Shown here: positions 12,600 to 24,199 of the stretch, piece by piece | Layout of the letters: each line of letters starts with the position of its first letter | Position numbering within the stretch: position 1 is the first letter of the stretch | Assembly: GCA_007922225.1 (NCBI GenBank) | Contig: ML679961.1 | Span: forward strand, 64,050,249-64,114,248 | DNA from: Emydura subglobosa | Taxonomy: Eukaryota; Chordata; Testudines; Chelidae | DNA length: 64,000 bases | Direction of reading: 5' to 3' | The notes under the pieces: generated by a model | The model's database searches: none | What the model was told of the DNA's origin: nothing | Seen by the model: only the letters and a program-made list of their open reading frames with translations | Made by a program: the position numbers and the translations under genes

Positions 12600-13560
12600 A
12601 GCAGATTTTGGCACGTTTGAGTCTCGGCTCCCCGGGCGCCCTTCCAGACAGCACAGCCCTCTCTCGTCAATGACAGCTGAGGCAGGCACACCAGAACAGG
12701 AGCTGCGTGGAAGCGGGGCGGTCCCGAGTGCCTAGTGACAGGTCCCGGTGCCCAGGGATGACCCCCGATCTCTACGAGGTGCTTCCCTGCGAGCCCAGAA
12801 GCCCGAGGCGGCTGTAGGCAAGGGGGCAGCCCGCACCCGAGAAAGGAGCGCTCCCCGCAGCGCCTGTCCAGGGCTCGCCCCACCGCGCCCCGCACTCCTT
12901 TCGGAGCCAACTCACCCAGCAGCTCCCCGGCAGCTCACCGGGCGAAGGCAGCCGGCTCCCCTCGCTCCACCCCGCCTCCGAGGCGCTGGCAGGCTGAGCT
13001 GCGGCAAGGCCCGCGTGCCCTTGGCTGTCTCGCTCTGGACGGGGGGCGGGGAGCGGAGTCTGTCGCAGGGTTCGGGGAATGGAACATCCGCGGCCGCAAA
13101 CGGATACAAAGTAGCAGCAGAACGTCCCGTCTGTAAGCAGCGTCTCGCGAGCCGCTGAGAGCGTGAGGCTCCTGCCCCCGCCCCGCCCCTCTCCTCCTCC
13201 TCCGCCGGCGGCGGCAGCAGCAGCAGCCCGCGTGTCTCCGCCTGCACTCTCGCGCTAGCTAAGCTCGGCCGTCACCTCACGCGCCGCCGCCGGCCGGGGA
13301 GAAGAGGGAAGGAGGCGTGGCTTAAAGGCCTTAAAGGGGCAGAGCCAGGATTTAAAGGGACAACCAGGCCGGTCCGTCACGTCAGCTGCTGTCATTGTGT
13401 AGGGCGGGGTGCGGACGGACACGTGGGCGGCCGGCCGGCCCCGGCCCTCTCCCTGCGGGGGATTCTGGGCAGAGCTGCCTAGTGGGCGCGGGCTGCAGTC
13501 CGCTTCCACCCACGCAGCAGGAGGAATCAGGACCCCCCCTCCCTCCTGCACCGGCCGCAG
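12600..13560. promoter_or_regulatory. CpG island, probable promoter of a minus-strand gene (SUSD6?)
   Basis: About 950 bases are strongly G+C- and CpG-rich in an otherwise A/T-rich region, with CCGCCC/GGGCGG boxes (for example near 13,043 and 13,178-13,190) and a GGCGGCGGCAGCAG tract near 13,207. Three TTAAAGG motifs lie at 13,322, 13,331 and 13,352. This composition is typical of a vertebrate gene promoter. Splice-donor candidates at its left side point to transcription leftward. From remembered human order (CCDC177 beside SUSD6, divergent), I infer it is the SUSD6 promoter. No SUSD6 coding exon is in the window to confirm this. Confidence 0.65.
12916..13250 (-). other. Candidate non-coding first exon with splice donor
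   Basis: On the minus strand the sequence reads CTGG|GTGAGT with the donor GTGAGT at 12,910-12,915, close to consensus. A second donor, CCGG|GTGAGC-like, lies at 12,933-12,938. Either would end a 5' exon inside the CpG island, with intron 1 to the left. The start of the exon is unknown; the right limit given is a guess. A 111-codon frame on the same strand is G+C-rich and Pro/Ala/Arg-rich and looks non-coding. Assignment to SUSD6 exon 1 is by synteny only. Confidence 0.4.
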
Positions 13561-13824
13561 GCACAAGTGGGGCTCAGATCACTTGCCCTTGCCCAGCCGC
13601 ACCTAGCACAGCGCCCCTCACACAGCGTGACCCAGGGGCTACCCACCCCCATTCACTACACAGACCTCAGGGCTGTCCCCTGCTGCCAGGGGTGTTGTCG
13701 GAGCAGGATGCTGCCCCTGTGGCTATAGTTACCCTGCGCTGCAAACCCGACTCTGGGGGAGCGGGGCCTGTGGCTCGGGTGTTTCCAAGCCTTCACTTGA
13801 GCATCCCCACTGGGATCCCCACAT

Positions 13825-14115
13825 AGGCCCAGGTTTACAATGGCTGCACCTGGGGCTCACAGCTGTGCAAACACCTCCATGATGCACTACACAGTCCTTC
13901 AGACTCAGGTCGGTGGCTTGAGCTGCATCCATGCCACAGAATGATAAGGCTTGGACCACAGCAGGACTTAGGCTCTTACCCATCCCTGCAGCAGGCTCCT
14001 AGGCCCTGGGGCCAAGTGATTGCTGACCTAAGTCAGACTGTTTTGTGTGTGGACAGAAGTGGGACTTGGGCTCAAGAACCCAGGCATAGTGTGCAGGGTA
14101 GACATATCTTAGGAT
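13825..14115. mobile_element. Diverged GTCTACAC-type MITE
   Basis: The segment opens with CCCAGGTTTACAATGGCTGCACC and closes with GGGTAGACATATCTTA. The interior has 'GGGCTCACAGC', 'CTTGGGCTCAAGAACCCAGGC' and similar pieces seen in long-inverted-repeat MITEs of reptiles (compare 44,740-45,023). The ends are degraded and no target duplication is clear. Confidence 0.5.
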
Positions 14116-16438
14116 TTCAGCTTCACACCACCAATGTAAATCATCATCATCCCTATTTTAAACATGGACATGGAGGATGCTCCTTTGGGGGGTTTTGCAC
14201 TTAGTTTAGGCCTAACTGTACTAGTTAGTTACTTTCTGTTTCTTGTCATTTTCACTTCCTCCTGCTATAACCCAGCCTTGAGAGATTTCAGTTTCAAGAC
14301 ATTTCCGAATATTGCTTCAAAATCCTGACCAAAACAAATATTTTTTCTTGACTTTTTGTTTCCTAAATCACATAAAAACATTTATACTTATCAGATTTGG
14401 TAAAAAAAAATTAATCAAAGGTAATATCTGTGCCTACACTACATTAAAAAAAACCCTAATACTGCCCTTTTAAAAATCCAAGCTCATTTATACGAAGATT
14501 TTCTTCTTATCAGAGTAATTGTCTGTTTTATTCATGAATCCTAGTGATGTGGATTCTGCCCATTCCCTCTGGGAAAAGAGAAATTCAAACACTGATCACC
14601 CTTGTAAAGAAGAACACTTCTATGTACTTAACCTACATTTTGTATTTCTCTGTTGCTACTTAGCTCAAATAAACCCTTACCCATGCCTTTGTAATCCCTG
14701 TTCAGGTTTGGTCACACTGCAGTAGCCACCCTTGTAAACGGAATCTTCTCTATAGTGTACCAGCTAGACTTCCTCAGCCTCACTTGGTATATGGCCTACA
14801 TAACTCTGATCAATTTAATAACTCTTTTCCAAAACTTCATAATTTACACACCCTTCAGAGGACAGGTGCCCAAAAGTGGACATTCTATTCTAGGTAGGGT
14901 TTCTCCAAAGACTTGTACATTCCTTATAAGGAAATTCTTATCTGTCAGTCCAATGAAGGAACTTTTCCCTACTGAATCAATCAGAACATGTCATGTGCCC
15001 ATTGAAAGTTCATGATCAGCCAATTGGTGATCAAATTTTATGATCAACCATCCATTTAGGGTTTTTCTTTATTTTTAAACTGTGAAGGCAATTTGTCTAC
15101 TTCATACAGTACATCTAGGGTGAAAGTCACCCATGTACAGGGGGTCATCACAAGCCAACATACTGTTTAAATGCTACTTAAGCACTCAAAATAGAACTGG
15201 AGATGTTGCCATCAAGTGAATGAAGTTTTGGGGTTATGATTTTATTTTGTGGAGGGTAGCGGATGTTTTGTTTTGTTGTAGGTAAAGCTATAGATGGCAG
15301 CAAATGATGTTCTCTCTTAATTCCATAGCCTTCATTTGGTGGAAGTAAATAGAAGTTGATTTTTTTCCCCCCACAGTTACTATAACAGCACTTATAACAG
15401 CACATCAGTGCTAAAGGGATGGAAAAGTACAAACAAACTGGGTACTGAAATGTAGAAATATGACTTGACATGCTGAATATCCTCATGTAGCTCATGATTA
15501 GTTGATCACATCCAATCACATGATGGACACTCAGCTAGTGGTATAATAGTTTCCCCTGGTGTTGTTCACAATTTCCCTTTTCATGACGTTTAGAACCTTA
15601 CTGGCCTTCTTGTCTGCAACTGAAGAGCGTGTTTCCATCTTTCATGTTACTTGTAGCATCAATCTCAATGTGTGTCATAGCCAGCACATTCCACTCAGCA
15701 ACGTCTAGGTCGCCTGATGATTTTTATATTCAATTACAGTATCACCAGCAGAGGTCATATTCAGTTCAAGGTATCATACAGTCATCTGTCATTTCAGGTG
15801 TTTGGTCACCTGTTGACAAATATGACACTGCAAAGGACTTAACCAGTTATGGCCTGTTTACATTCAAGAGCCATCATGAACTGGATTTGAGTTCTGTACT
15901 AGAGACAATTATCAATCTCACTTCAGAAAGGAGTTTGAGTTAACACTGAGGTAAAGCAGAGTAAAAAATGAAGGATCTCCATCTTGGTCATAAACAAACC
16001 ATTGTTAACCTCTGATGGATCGGTCTCTACTGGTGTAGTGGCATGAAATGTCTCAATAATATTTGGGGGCAAAACAAAGTTATACCCACTAATTTAATTT
16101 AAGCCTTGCCATAGTGTAATGAGGAAAGGACTGGCTAAGAAGACTGTGGTGTTAAGAAGGGGTTAAAATCTTTTTTCTGTATATGACAACCCACATTCAA
16201 CCATTCACAATGAGTCTTTCACTGGAACCCAGAATCATTTATGCTAGGATCAGCAGTACTTAAAGAAAGTCCCGTGGGAATTGGGGCAAATATTTATGGG
16301 ACGTTTCTGGCACCAGAGGAAGACCGGCTTGCCAATAATGTATGAGCTCCTCTGAGTTGGGTTTCTATTTCACTGGATTCCACCTAACTGAAGCAAAGGG
16401 TCCCATTTCAGAGTAAACCCACAGAAGATTTTTAATAG
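14116..16438. other. Non-coding stretch, nothing recognised
   Basis: Lies between the two CpG islands, in the region expected to separate the divergent SUSD6 and CCDC177 genes. No exon, RNA or clear repeat was noticed. Frames of up to 113 codons (for example 15,178-15,519 minus) look like chance. Confidence 0.4.
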
Positions 16439-16439
16439 T

Positions 16440-16665
16440 GGTCACATTTCATACATGTACAGCACCCTAAGGCTGCCAACATACTCTACAAACACTAATG
16501 AATTAAAGCTCATAACCCCCTCTGAGGCACCTCCATGTTACAGATGGGGAAATTGAAGCACAAGTTCAAGATCACACAGTAAGTCAATGGAAGAGCTGAT
16601 AAAAGAACCTAGATTGCCTCCCTCCGACATCTGTGCTTTAACCATTAAACCTCCCTGAACCATGC
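16440..16665 (-). repeat. MIR/CORE-type SINE, reverse orientation
   Basis: The + strand shows the complement of the MIR core: CAGATGGGGAAATTGAAGCAC, then CAAGATCACACAGTAAGTCAATGG and AACCTAGATTGCC, ending in CTGTGCTTTAACCATTAAAC, the complement of the tRNA-like head. Order and spacing fit an ancient amniote SINE in minus orientation. Confidence 0.75.
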
Positions 16666-17254
16666 TTTAAATCCAGACAATCCTAAACAGGGTTAGGTTT
16701 AGGGTAAAAGGAATATATACAGAATTGCCAACCCCCAAAAATCATGAGGTAAGCTTCTTTAAAAACAAAAAACCTCTTATGAGTGGCTTAAAAGTCAGGA
16801 GAATTTTTAAAAATAATTTTGAATTTTTTTTTGTTTGAGCCTTTATAGTACATTCAGTTCATGTATTTAAGCTTTTCTCTGCAAGTAGGAGAGCTAGAAA
16901 CATACTTTTAAATGAAAAAACAGTCACTTGAGTCCAGGCCTAAGGCTTAAAGGAAAACATCAGATATTACAAGAGAACCTCCCCCTCCTTAGTCCAGGTA
17001 CCCACTAATTTGGTCTCTTTCATCCTTTTGCTACATGGGGTGGAAGTAGCTTATATAAAACACCAACTTAAATGTACATTCCCAGAGTTGATAAGATCTT
17101 CATTACAGAGTAATAATACAAATAAAAAAATCACTCCCATGGCAGACCAAGGCAGGAAATAGGAGCTCATGTTCTTTCATCCCCACTTAGACACCTACCA
17201 GTGTTTTCCACCTTCAGTGTGTTGATGCTCACGTATTGAGAAAAAAACTATACG
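16666..17254. other. Non-coding stretch
   Basis: A/T-rich sequence with several poly(A)/poly(T) tracts. Nothing else was recognised. Confidence 0.4.
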
Positions 17255-17390
17255 AATTCTTGTGTCAACCTAGGAGGGTCTATAGTTGGACTTGGGTCAA
17301 TTTAGCTATGTCTCTCAGGGGTATGGATTTTTGACACCCTGAGTGACACAGCTAGGTCGACCTAAGTTTAGGTGTAGACCAGGCCTTAAA
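17255..17390. mobile_element. PIF/Harbinger-like MITE
   Basis: The complement of the right end reads TTAAGGCCTGGTCTACACC and continues with AACTTAGGTCGACCTAGCTG; the left half is a diverged mirror (GTCAACCTAGGAGGGTC). A central palindrome, CTCAGGGG...CACCCTGAG, lies near 17,320-17,343. The same family recurs at 18,484-18,742. Its right end abuts a SINE tail. Confidence 0.65.
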
Positions 17391-17515
17391 CTATAACTGC
17401 TTTGGAGCAGGGACCATCTTTTTGTTCTGTTTGTACAGGGCCTAGCAAAATCGAGCTCTGGTCTATGACTGGGACTCCTAGACACTATGGTGATTCACAT
17501 ATTAATAGAACAATT
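17391..17515 (+). repeat. SINE/LINE 3'-tail fragment
   Basis: Contains TTGGAGCAGGGACCATCTTT, TTGTACAGGGCCTAGCA and GACTGGGACTCCTAGACACTATGGTG, in the order of the common amniote SINE/LINE tail. It is directly joined to the MITE on its left, which probably inserted into a longer copy. Confidence 0.6.
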
Positions 17516-18256
17516 TGCACCATTGTAGTTCACTTTTCCTGTACATATCTTTTTGTTCCCGTAGTTTTGTTTTTTAAGTCTTGGGGCAGGGGGGCTGGTT
17601 GGTTTTATTTTATTGTTTGTTTTTCTTTTAATCAATTGATTTTTTTAAACTGTATACACATTACTTGGTTTTGTTTAATTTTGGTATATTTGTCAAAATA
17701 TAAGGCTGGAGAAGAGGTGGCAGAGATGCAGATTACAGATGCTCGGCAATAGGTGTCCGGAGCCCTCTACGGCCCGTGCCACACCGGCAACAGGGAGGCT
17801 ATGGGAGAAGTAAGGAAGAAGCTGTGAAGGGAGCGAAGGCAAGGTAGTGCCAGCTTAAAGTGGGTGTGAGAGGCATGGGGGGAGTGGGAAAGGAGCCAGA
17901 GGTGATGCGTGGGGTGGTCACATGCCCTCCCCCCACTATCAAGTGTTACATGTGGCCTCTGCTGGCAGCTGAGGGATTTGCCCATAAACCTTCTAATTGG
18001 ACAAAAACCTTCTATCAGAGACCATAAAAGAAAAGCCTGTCAATAGCTGGAAGGCAGGTGTGAACTGTCCCCTTTCATCTCAATATAGTGTTTACTGATG
18101 CTTTAAGATGATAATTTAAATGTCAGATTATTAATCATTTCACTTCATTTCAGATCATTTGAGAAGCATCCAACTTTTCTGGTAATGTAGGCCTTACCTA
18201 TCTATAGTAGAGGAAGTTTTATCAATTGGCCCCCCTCAATCAATTGAAAAGCACCT
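17516..18256. other. Non-coding stretch
   Basis: Sequence with T-rich tracts and no recognised gene or repeat end. Confidence 0.4.
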
Positions 18257-18468
18257 TGGGTGCGTCTACACAGCATTTTGGAGGGAGCCTCCCAGCCTGG
18301 GTCAACCCCATTTCCCAGGCTTCACCAAGCTCCAGCCTGAGCTGCAGCTTCACTACACACTCTAAAAAGTAGCTGTATAGACCATGTGAGTCCCGCTACC
18401 CTAAGTCTATTGACCCAGGCTGGGAGGCTTGCTCTCACTTACTTCAAAACACTGTGTAGACATACCTG
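18257..18468. mobile_element. MITE with long inverted repeats
   Basis: The left arm, with GTGCGTCTACACAGCATTTTG and then CCTCCCAGCCTGGGTCAA, is mirrored on the right by TTGACCCAGGCTGGGAGG and AAAACACTGTGTAGACATACC. The arms therefore extend at least 45 bases inward, with indels. It is non-autonomous and ends just before another MITE at 18,484. Confidence 0.7.
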
Positions 18469-18483
18469 TGTGTCCACACAGTT

Positions 18484-18742
18484 AGGCCTGGTCTAAACTT
18501 AAAATTTAGATCGACATAGCTACACTACCTCACTGAGTGTCACAGCTCTGCTAACCAAATCCCAGGTGGAGGTGAAGGTAGTTTGATGAAAGAATGCTTC
18601 TGCCGACCTAGGTACCACCGCTTAGGGAGGTGGAGTTCCTACAGCCGCAGAAAAAAACACTTCCTTTGCTGTAGGAAGTGTCTACACTACAGTGCTGCAG
18701 TGACATAGCTGTGCTATTGTAGCACCTGCAGTGTAGATATGG
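18484..18742. mobile_element. PIF/Harbinger-like MITE
   Basis: Begins TTAGGCCTGGTCTAAACTT and ends CAGTGTAGATATGGTTT; the termini are an imperfect inverted repeat of the family at 17,255-17,390. A second internal GTGTCTACACTACAG lies at about 18,678. A TTA at the left edge could be the target site; the right copy is not clear. Confidence 0.6.
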
Positions 18743-20255
18743 TTTGAATAGTTTGTTGGGGAGGCAGCATTTTATACGAGCAAGAACCCGGGTAGCCCAA
18801 ATAGGTGCCGGCTCAGTGGCCTGTATGCCAGTGGGGACATATCACACGGGCACAATTGATGCATTCAGCTCTGATAGCTGTCATCTTTGGCTACTCCATC
18901 AGCAAGCTCAGCATCTCTTCAGCTTCCTCAGTTCACCAGCTGACAGGTCCCTCTGCACTACCCCCAACCATCTCTCTCAACACAACCTTCACCTGGAAAT
19001 GCAGGCCCCTCAGCTCTACAGATCCAGCTGGAGATCTGCAGCCAGGATTGCACTGTCCCCATCATACTCCTCTCCCCCCGTATCACCAGTTGTACAAGTC
19101 AACATTTGAGGCAGTTGGGACCATAAATAAGGGAGCATGTCAGGGCACAAGGTTCCAGATGTTAAGCTACAGCTCCCTGCTTCCTCTCCATATTCATGGC
19201 CTCTCACCTCTCCAAAGACACCAGTATGTGAACATCTTCCTTATCCACACTAAGTCAAGAAGAACTTCGTCCTTTGTTTGCCTCTCTCTTCTTCCTCAGA
19301 TTAAAATCTGACTACTGGTTACATCCAATCACCAATCCCATCCTGCCATGCTGTTCGTTCATATTTTGCTATTGGCTGTGGACCAATAAGGTACTTTTGC
19401 CCCGCCATGAAAAATAAAATATCACCAGATATATCCTGTACAAAAAGGCAGTTCAGATTATTCCCAAAGAAAGCCACGTCATCAACTAGCTGTACCTTTG
19501 CTCCTGACTGCATAAAGATAGACTGTAATGGGTTACAAAAATAGTTTCCAATCACTTGATCCAATGCAAGACGTGACTACTGCACGTGACAAATAATTTC
19601 TTTATACAGAGAGCATTATTAACACTTTAAAATAAGGAAGCAGGAAACAGCTACATTGTCTAATGGAAAACATGCACCAAGACAGGAAGGTAGAAGCTGG
19701 AACCTGAAAGCTACAAGGTGATTTTTACAGCTGCTCTTTGGCAAATTCTGTATTTTATTTTATTTTGACCCTGGCTTCCCCTCCCTTCCACTACCACCTT
19801 TTCTTTGTTTAATGAGGACATCTCCACTGAATCAAAGAGAAAAAAGTGGGAGGAAACACCCAGACATCTGAAAAAAAGCTGTGAAAATCTACGCTTTCTT
19901 GTGTCCCTGGCTGCAGCTTTGATCTTCCTGACCTTACAGCTGCATTTCCTGTTGTAATTCTCAATAAAAATGGCAGCCCCCTGCAGGAAAGGTGCCCAAT
20001 TTTAATCAGTTGAGATTCTGAAATATTTTCAGATATTTTTAATTTGGTATCTTGTACTTAACACATGTATTCTAACTAAGGGAATTTTACTGTAATTATC
20101 CAAGGTAAAAAAATCACTGCAGTTTTTCTTTAAAAACGTGGACCTTGGACATTAAAATTTAACTGAACCTGTCTTTTGTTTATTGTAGAACAACATCACT
20201 TGGCGTTTATATAACACTTTACGTGTTCAAAGCACTGTGCAGACATTAACTAATA
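18743..20255. other. Non-coding stretch with chance frames
   Basis: Open frames of 168 codons (+, 18,805-19,311) and 81 codons (-, 19,319-19,564) are present, but neither resembles a family I know. The block may belong to a larger DNA transposon next to the MITE on its left. A short LINE-tail-like piece (TTTATATAACACTTTACGTG...CAAAGCACTGTGCAGAC) lies at 20,195-20,250. Confidence 0.35.
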
Positions 20256-20261
20256 GTTTTA

Positions 20262-20600
20262 CTAGGATTTTCCATACCACATCAGACCACAGATCTGTCT
20301 AGCCCAACAGCCTGCCTCCAGCACTGATCAGTATCTTATCCTTCAAATAAAAATAAAAAGACTTCCCCCTAATGCTGTTGGCCAATTGTACATAGCATGT
20401 GGGTGGGGCTTGGAAATACCTTCCTGACTTGCCTGGCAATCAATTTACACTCTGAAGCATGATATTTGATTGCCCATATTCTCATTTTAGCTGGAATGGC
20501 CAACTGATTATAAAGTTCCCAATTCCAGGTGGTTTCCAGATGGGTTGAGGCTAATGGCAGATTAAGGCAGGGGGCTGCGGGACTTAACCAAGGTCTCACT
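20262..20600 (-). mobile_element. CR1-like LINE 3' fragment
   Basis: The + strand reads CATCAGACCACAGATCTGTCTAGCCCAACAG with CAGCACTGATCAGTATCTTATCCTTCA after it, the complement of a CR1 3' region ('CTGGGTCAGACCAAAGGTCCATCTAGCCCA'-like). Divergence is high and it is non-coding. The same subfamily occurs at 48,181-48,410. Confidence 0.65.
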
Positions 20601-20984
20601 TTTTGGCCTTGGGAAACAAAACCAGGATTTTAGCTGCTCCAGATTCTCTCTTTGTGTCTGTTGTCTCTTTTGGTCTTTACACAAGAACGATATGAAGAAG
20701 CCACACGGGCACAGCTGGGTTCCATATTACCATGTTCACTAAATATAGACAAACATGCAAGGCCTAGCTACTTACACACTACTGCTCTGATCGCTTTCTG
20801 GGTGGGGCTTCTGAAATATGGAACCCAGTGAGTGCCACTAGAGGGCTCACAAACTATTTAAAGGAATACTATCAGTTTCTATACATTACAGTGTCATAGA
20901 GCTCACTGCTTTTGCTTCCCCCTCTCCATACTCTAGTTCTGAACTTAAAAAGGAAGTGGACGGAGAGGCAGAGACTCTCTTACA

Positions 20985-21065
20985 CTGTATAGTCTGGTGG
21001 TTAGGGCACTGGTCTGCAATGCAGGAGACTTACAATCACTTCACTACTTTGTTTGATTCAGAGTG
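20985..21065 (+). repeat. tRNA-related SINE head
   Basis: The sequence TAGTCTGGTGGTTAGGGCACTGG then TCTGCAATGCAGGAGACTT resembles the tRNA-derived 5' part of MIR/CORE-type SINEs. It does not fold into a complete tRNA, so it is not called as a tRNA gene. Confidence 0.5.
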
Positions 21066-22251
21066 ATAGGGAATGAAAAAAAGAAAGAAAGGAAAAAAAA
21101 ACCTAACCACCCACACACCTCTTCCCAAATCAAAAAGCTGAGAAACTCATGTTTCAATCCAACAAAAACAGACAGACAATTGAATTTTTGCAAAAACATT
21201 CAAGAGGTTTTGGTTTCTTTCCAAGGCAGAACGAAAACAAATGTCAAAGCCTTGAAAGTTGCGGTGAAATGGAATTGTTGTTCTCCAATCAGTTCTAGCA
21301 AGATCCAACTATATGTCGCTATATAACTGAAATATTTCAGGGTGTGTGACACTCGGCCCGAAAGGGCTAAGCAAGTTTGCAAATTGCATGGCCCAAATCT
21401 GACCTTTAAAGACATATTAAGGGAAAATACAGATGATAGTGTGGGTCATTCCTTACAAGTAGACTAGAGCTTTGATATGCAGTTGTATTGTAGGTAGTTA
21501 TTTGATGTTGTTTACATATATCTTGTTCAAGGATAACAATATAGATAAACTGCTTTCCTGTCTATTACTGTTGTTCTATTTGATTAAGAGGTCAAAAGGG
21601 AATATTAACATCTAGATGGACCTTTGGTGTAACCACATCATTTGCCTGTATTACTCTTTTGAGGTTTATGTAAACTGTCTGTTAACTGTGCTAATGCAGC
21701 TAGTTATCTATGTGTGCCTAGGGGATGAAGTTTTATTTCAAAGGACAATATACATTACGATTCTCCACTCAAGGAAATATCTGTGGACTGTCTTGATAGT
21801 TTAAATGGTTATGGCTGTCTGTATTGTTGAATAAAGATCAAGCGGTTAGCTCGCTTTCATCAAAGCCCCCATGAGGGAGTTACCTGCAAGTGCCCACCTT
21901 GCTTCAACTATAAAGGAAACTTCAGGCCTGATTCTTTCTATCTCAAATCTGTCCAAGCTTGTCAGGGAAAGTTTGGATCCCAAGATTGGGATCCCAGCAC
22001 CAACCTGGAATCACCCTGCTAATTCTCATGGGAGAATTTGAACAAACTCTGTACAGGGACTATTTAGTCTTCATTTTTCTGGACTGGATTTCTAACAAAG
22101 AAGCTCTGAACAAGGACTGATGACCCCCAAGCTGTTTGGGTAATTTCAGAGACTTTGCAATTTAAGAACTTTGCAACTCAGTTACCACCTCTACTTTGAA
22201 ACTGATCTAAGAGCTTTATTTTCATCTGTGTATGTATACTGAGCTTTAACA
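21066..22251. other. Non-coding stretch
   Basis: No gene or repeat end was recognised. Confidence 0.4.
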
Positions 22252-22252
22252 C

Positions 22253-22415
22253 AGGAGTTCTCAAACTGGGGATCACTACCACTCAAGGGGTCATGAAGTT
22301 ATTATGGCGGGGTCGCAAGCTGTCAGCCCCCATGCATGCCGACAATGGGGGGAGGCAAATGTAAGTATTGCCCCCAGGCGCCGGAGACCCACGGTACGCC
22401 ACTGTCTAACCAGTT
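22253..22415. mobile_element. Truncated hAT-type MITE
   Basis: Begins CAGGAGTTCTCAAACTGGGG, the hAT-type terminus seen in many reptile elements, followed by ACTCAAGGGGTCATGAAG and GGGGTCGCAAGCTGTCAGCCC. The opposite terminus is not recognisable, so the copy is truncated or its right end has decayed. Confidence 0.55.
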
Positions 22416-24083
22416 GTCTTACAGCCCAGTATGGCTGGAAGAACTGTTTTACAGCAATATGGTGTGTGCCCTAAGAGCCTCAGAAGCACAGGTGCAATGG
22501 GCTCAGCTCTTACGCTGTGAGGTCTGTCATTTGGTGCTCTGCAGGGAATTATTTCCCTATTAACCCACTTATGAGCGTGGGACCCTCTTATTTAAAAGGA
22601 AGTCAGGCCACCACAAGAGGGCTGAGAGCCTGAAGCATTCAGTGACAGCTGCCATATTAGAGCCAATACCAAGAGCATCGATACTTTCCATGCCTGTGCT
22701 CTTTCTTTCATGCCGTCAACTTTTGGGTGTGAGGGTCTCCTCCTAGGGCTAAACATGGTGCAGCCAGATGTTTTGCAAATTTCCCCCATACGATTCAGGC
22801 AGCATTATTGAGGGGCCACTTCACTCCTGCTATGCAGTCTCCCCGTCCTCGCTATTTCAGACTCACATCTTACATAGCTCTGCTCATGCACTGCAAGCTT
22901 GACCTGTCTGCCCTTGACTGCCCGCACAGTCCCATCAGTCCTCTCCTGAGAAAAGTCCGCCGGTTGGACTGACTAGCTTGGTGGAGGTGTTATAGAAACA
23001 AATGTCCATTAGGAGCTAGGAATAGCACAAACTTACTTTCCCTGGGGCCTGTGCTGTATTCATCCGCTGGAGTGAGGCAAAAGCATCAAGTCCAACTCCA
23101 GCACCTATCACCCCCTCATCCTGAGCAGCAAACCGTTGGCTCCTCCACTTGCTGGGCCATGGTCAGTGAGCATTGAAGCCCACAGGAGTTTTACCTGAGC
23201 AAGGACTGCCACATCAGAACCATTCAGGCCAGGATGGAAAGCAGTGGACTAAAGTCTCTGCTCCGTGGGTGCGAGGCAGGGGCTGATTGACTACTTTACT
23301 TAGAACAATCACAGTGTCTCCATCTCTGTTCCAGACGGGCAACATAACATTGAGCCTTTTCCTTTAATGCAAACCCTTCCCCCCACTTCCCAAACAGGAG
23401 GACTGAGACAGAAAGATGGGTGCTGGTGAATGCAGTAAAACCAATGGCACCATTTGACCAACGTTAGCTGATCCGTGAGTGCCCTCTGGTGGCAAAAGAA
23501 AAATCCTTTCATTCTACGACGTACATGGGCATCCCAAAGGGATATACGGTATTTTCAAAGCACTTCCACTTTATATGCACACAGAATTAATACATGGACC
23601 TAACTGCATGCATAAAACCCAAATGTGTGTATTCTCAAGATAAAGGTGACCTATAAATGCAAACTCTGATTTTTGCCCTTCTATGTTAGGGGATAAGAGC
23701 TTTGTGGTTTGGGCCCATCTGGATCCATACATTGCTAACATGCAGAAGAGTTCAGATCAAAGGTTTTGGTTTGGGCCTCTCTATTAGAAAACATTAAGTT
23801 TCCATCAGGGAAGGTCTGAGAACATTCTATGTGCTGACAGATCCCAAAAAGATGAGACACAAGGAGTCTCTTCCCAGCACTCAGCTTTATTTCCTGACTT
23901 CAGTCACCTGGGTTACAAAAATGAATGCCCTGTCACATGACAGCGGTTATTAGCCTTATGAGACTCTAGGGGTTACAGTAACATCTTTCCTTTAATAAGA
24001 CATCTGAAAATAAACATATCCACTACAAACAACAGCCTTCTGGGATTTTGTCCTCCCCAGTCCCAGCCTGTTAGGTAAATTCT
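22416..24083. other. Non-coding stretch
   Basis: No gene or recognisable repeat. Short frames only. Confidence 0.4.
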
Positions 24084-24172
24084 TAGAGAGACAAGGGGGG
24101 TGAGATAATATCTTTTATTGGACTAACTTCAGTTGGTGAGAGAGACAAGCTTTTGAGCTACACAAAGATGAA
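24084..24172 (+). repeat. Unclassified reptile interspersed repeat fragment
   Basis: Contains GGTGAGATAATATCTTTTATTGG, then ACTAACTTCAGTTGGTGAGAGAGACAAGCTTTTGAGC. This block is very common in turtle, crocodile and bird DNA as I remember it; I do not know its class for certain. Confidence 0.5.
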
Positions 24173-24199
24173 TCTCATGCAGCAGCAGTGTAGAACCAG

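Noticed and set aside
12748..13247. Overlapping 100-140 codon frames in the CpG island
   Set aside because: Pro/Ala/Arg/Gly-rich frames on both strands are expected in CpG-rich DNA; no known protein recognised.
18805..19311. 168-codon open frame on the plus strand
   Set aside because: Low-complexity Ser/Leu/Pro-rich composition and overlap with another open frame; it starts beside a MITE. No domain recognised.
19319..19564. 81-codon minus-strand frame with protein-like text
   Set aside because: Could not be assigned to a family and has no splice context; kept only as a note in the stretch entry.
20985..21065. tRNA gene
   Set aside because: Only the tRNA-like head of a SINE; no full cloverleaf.
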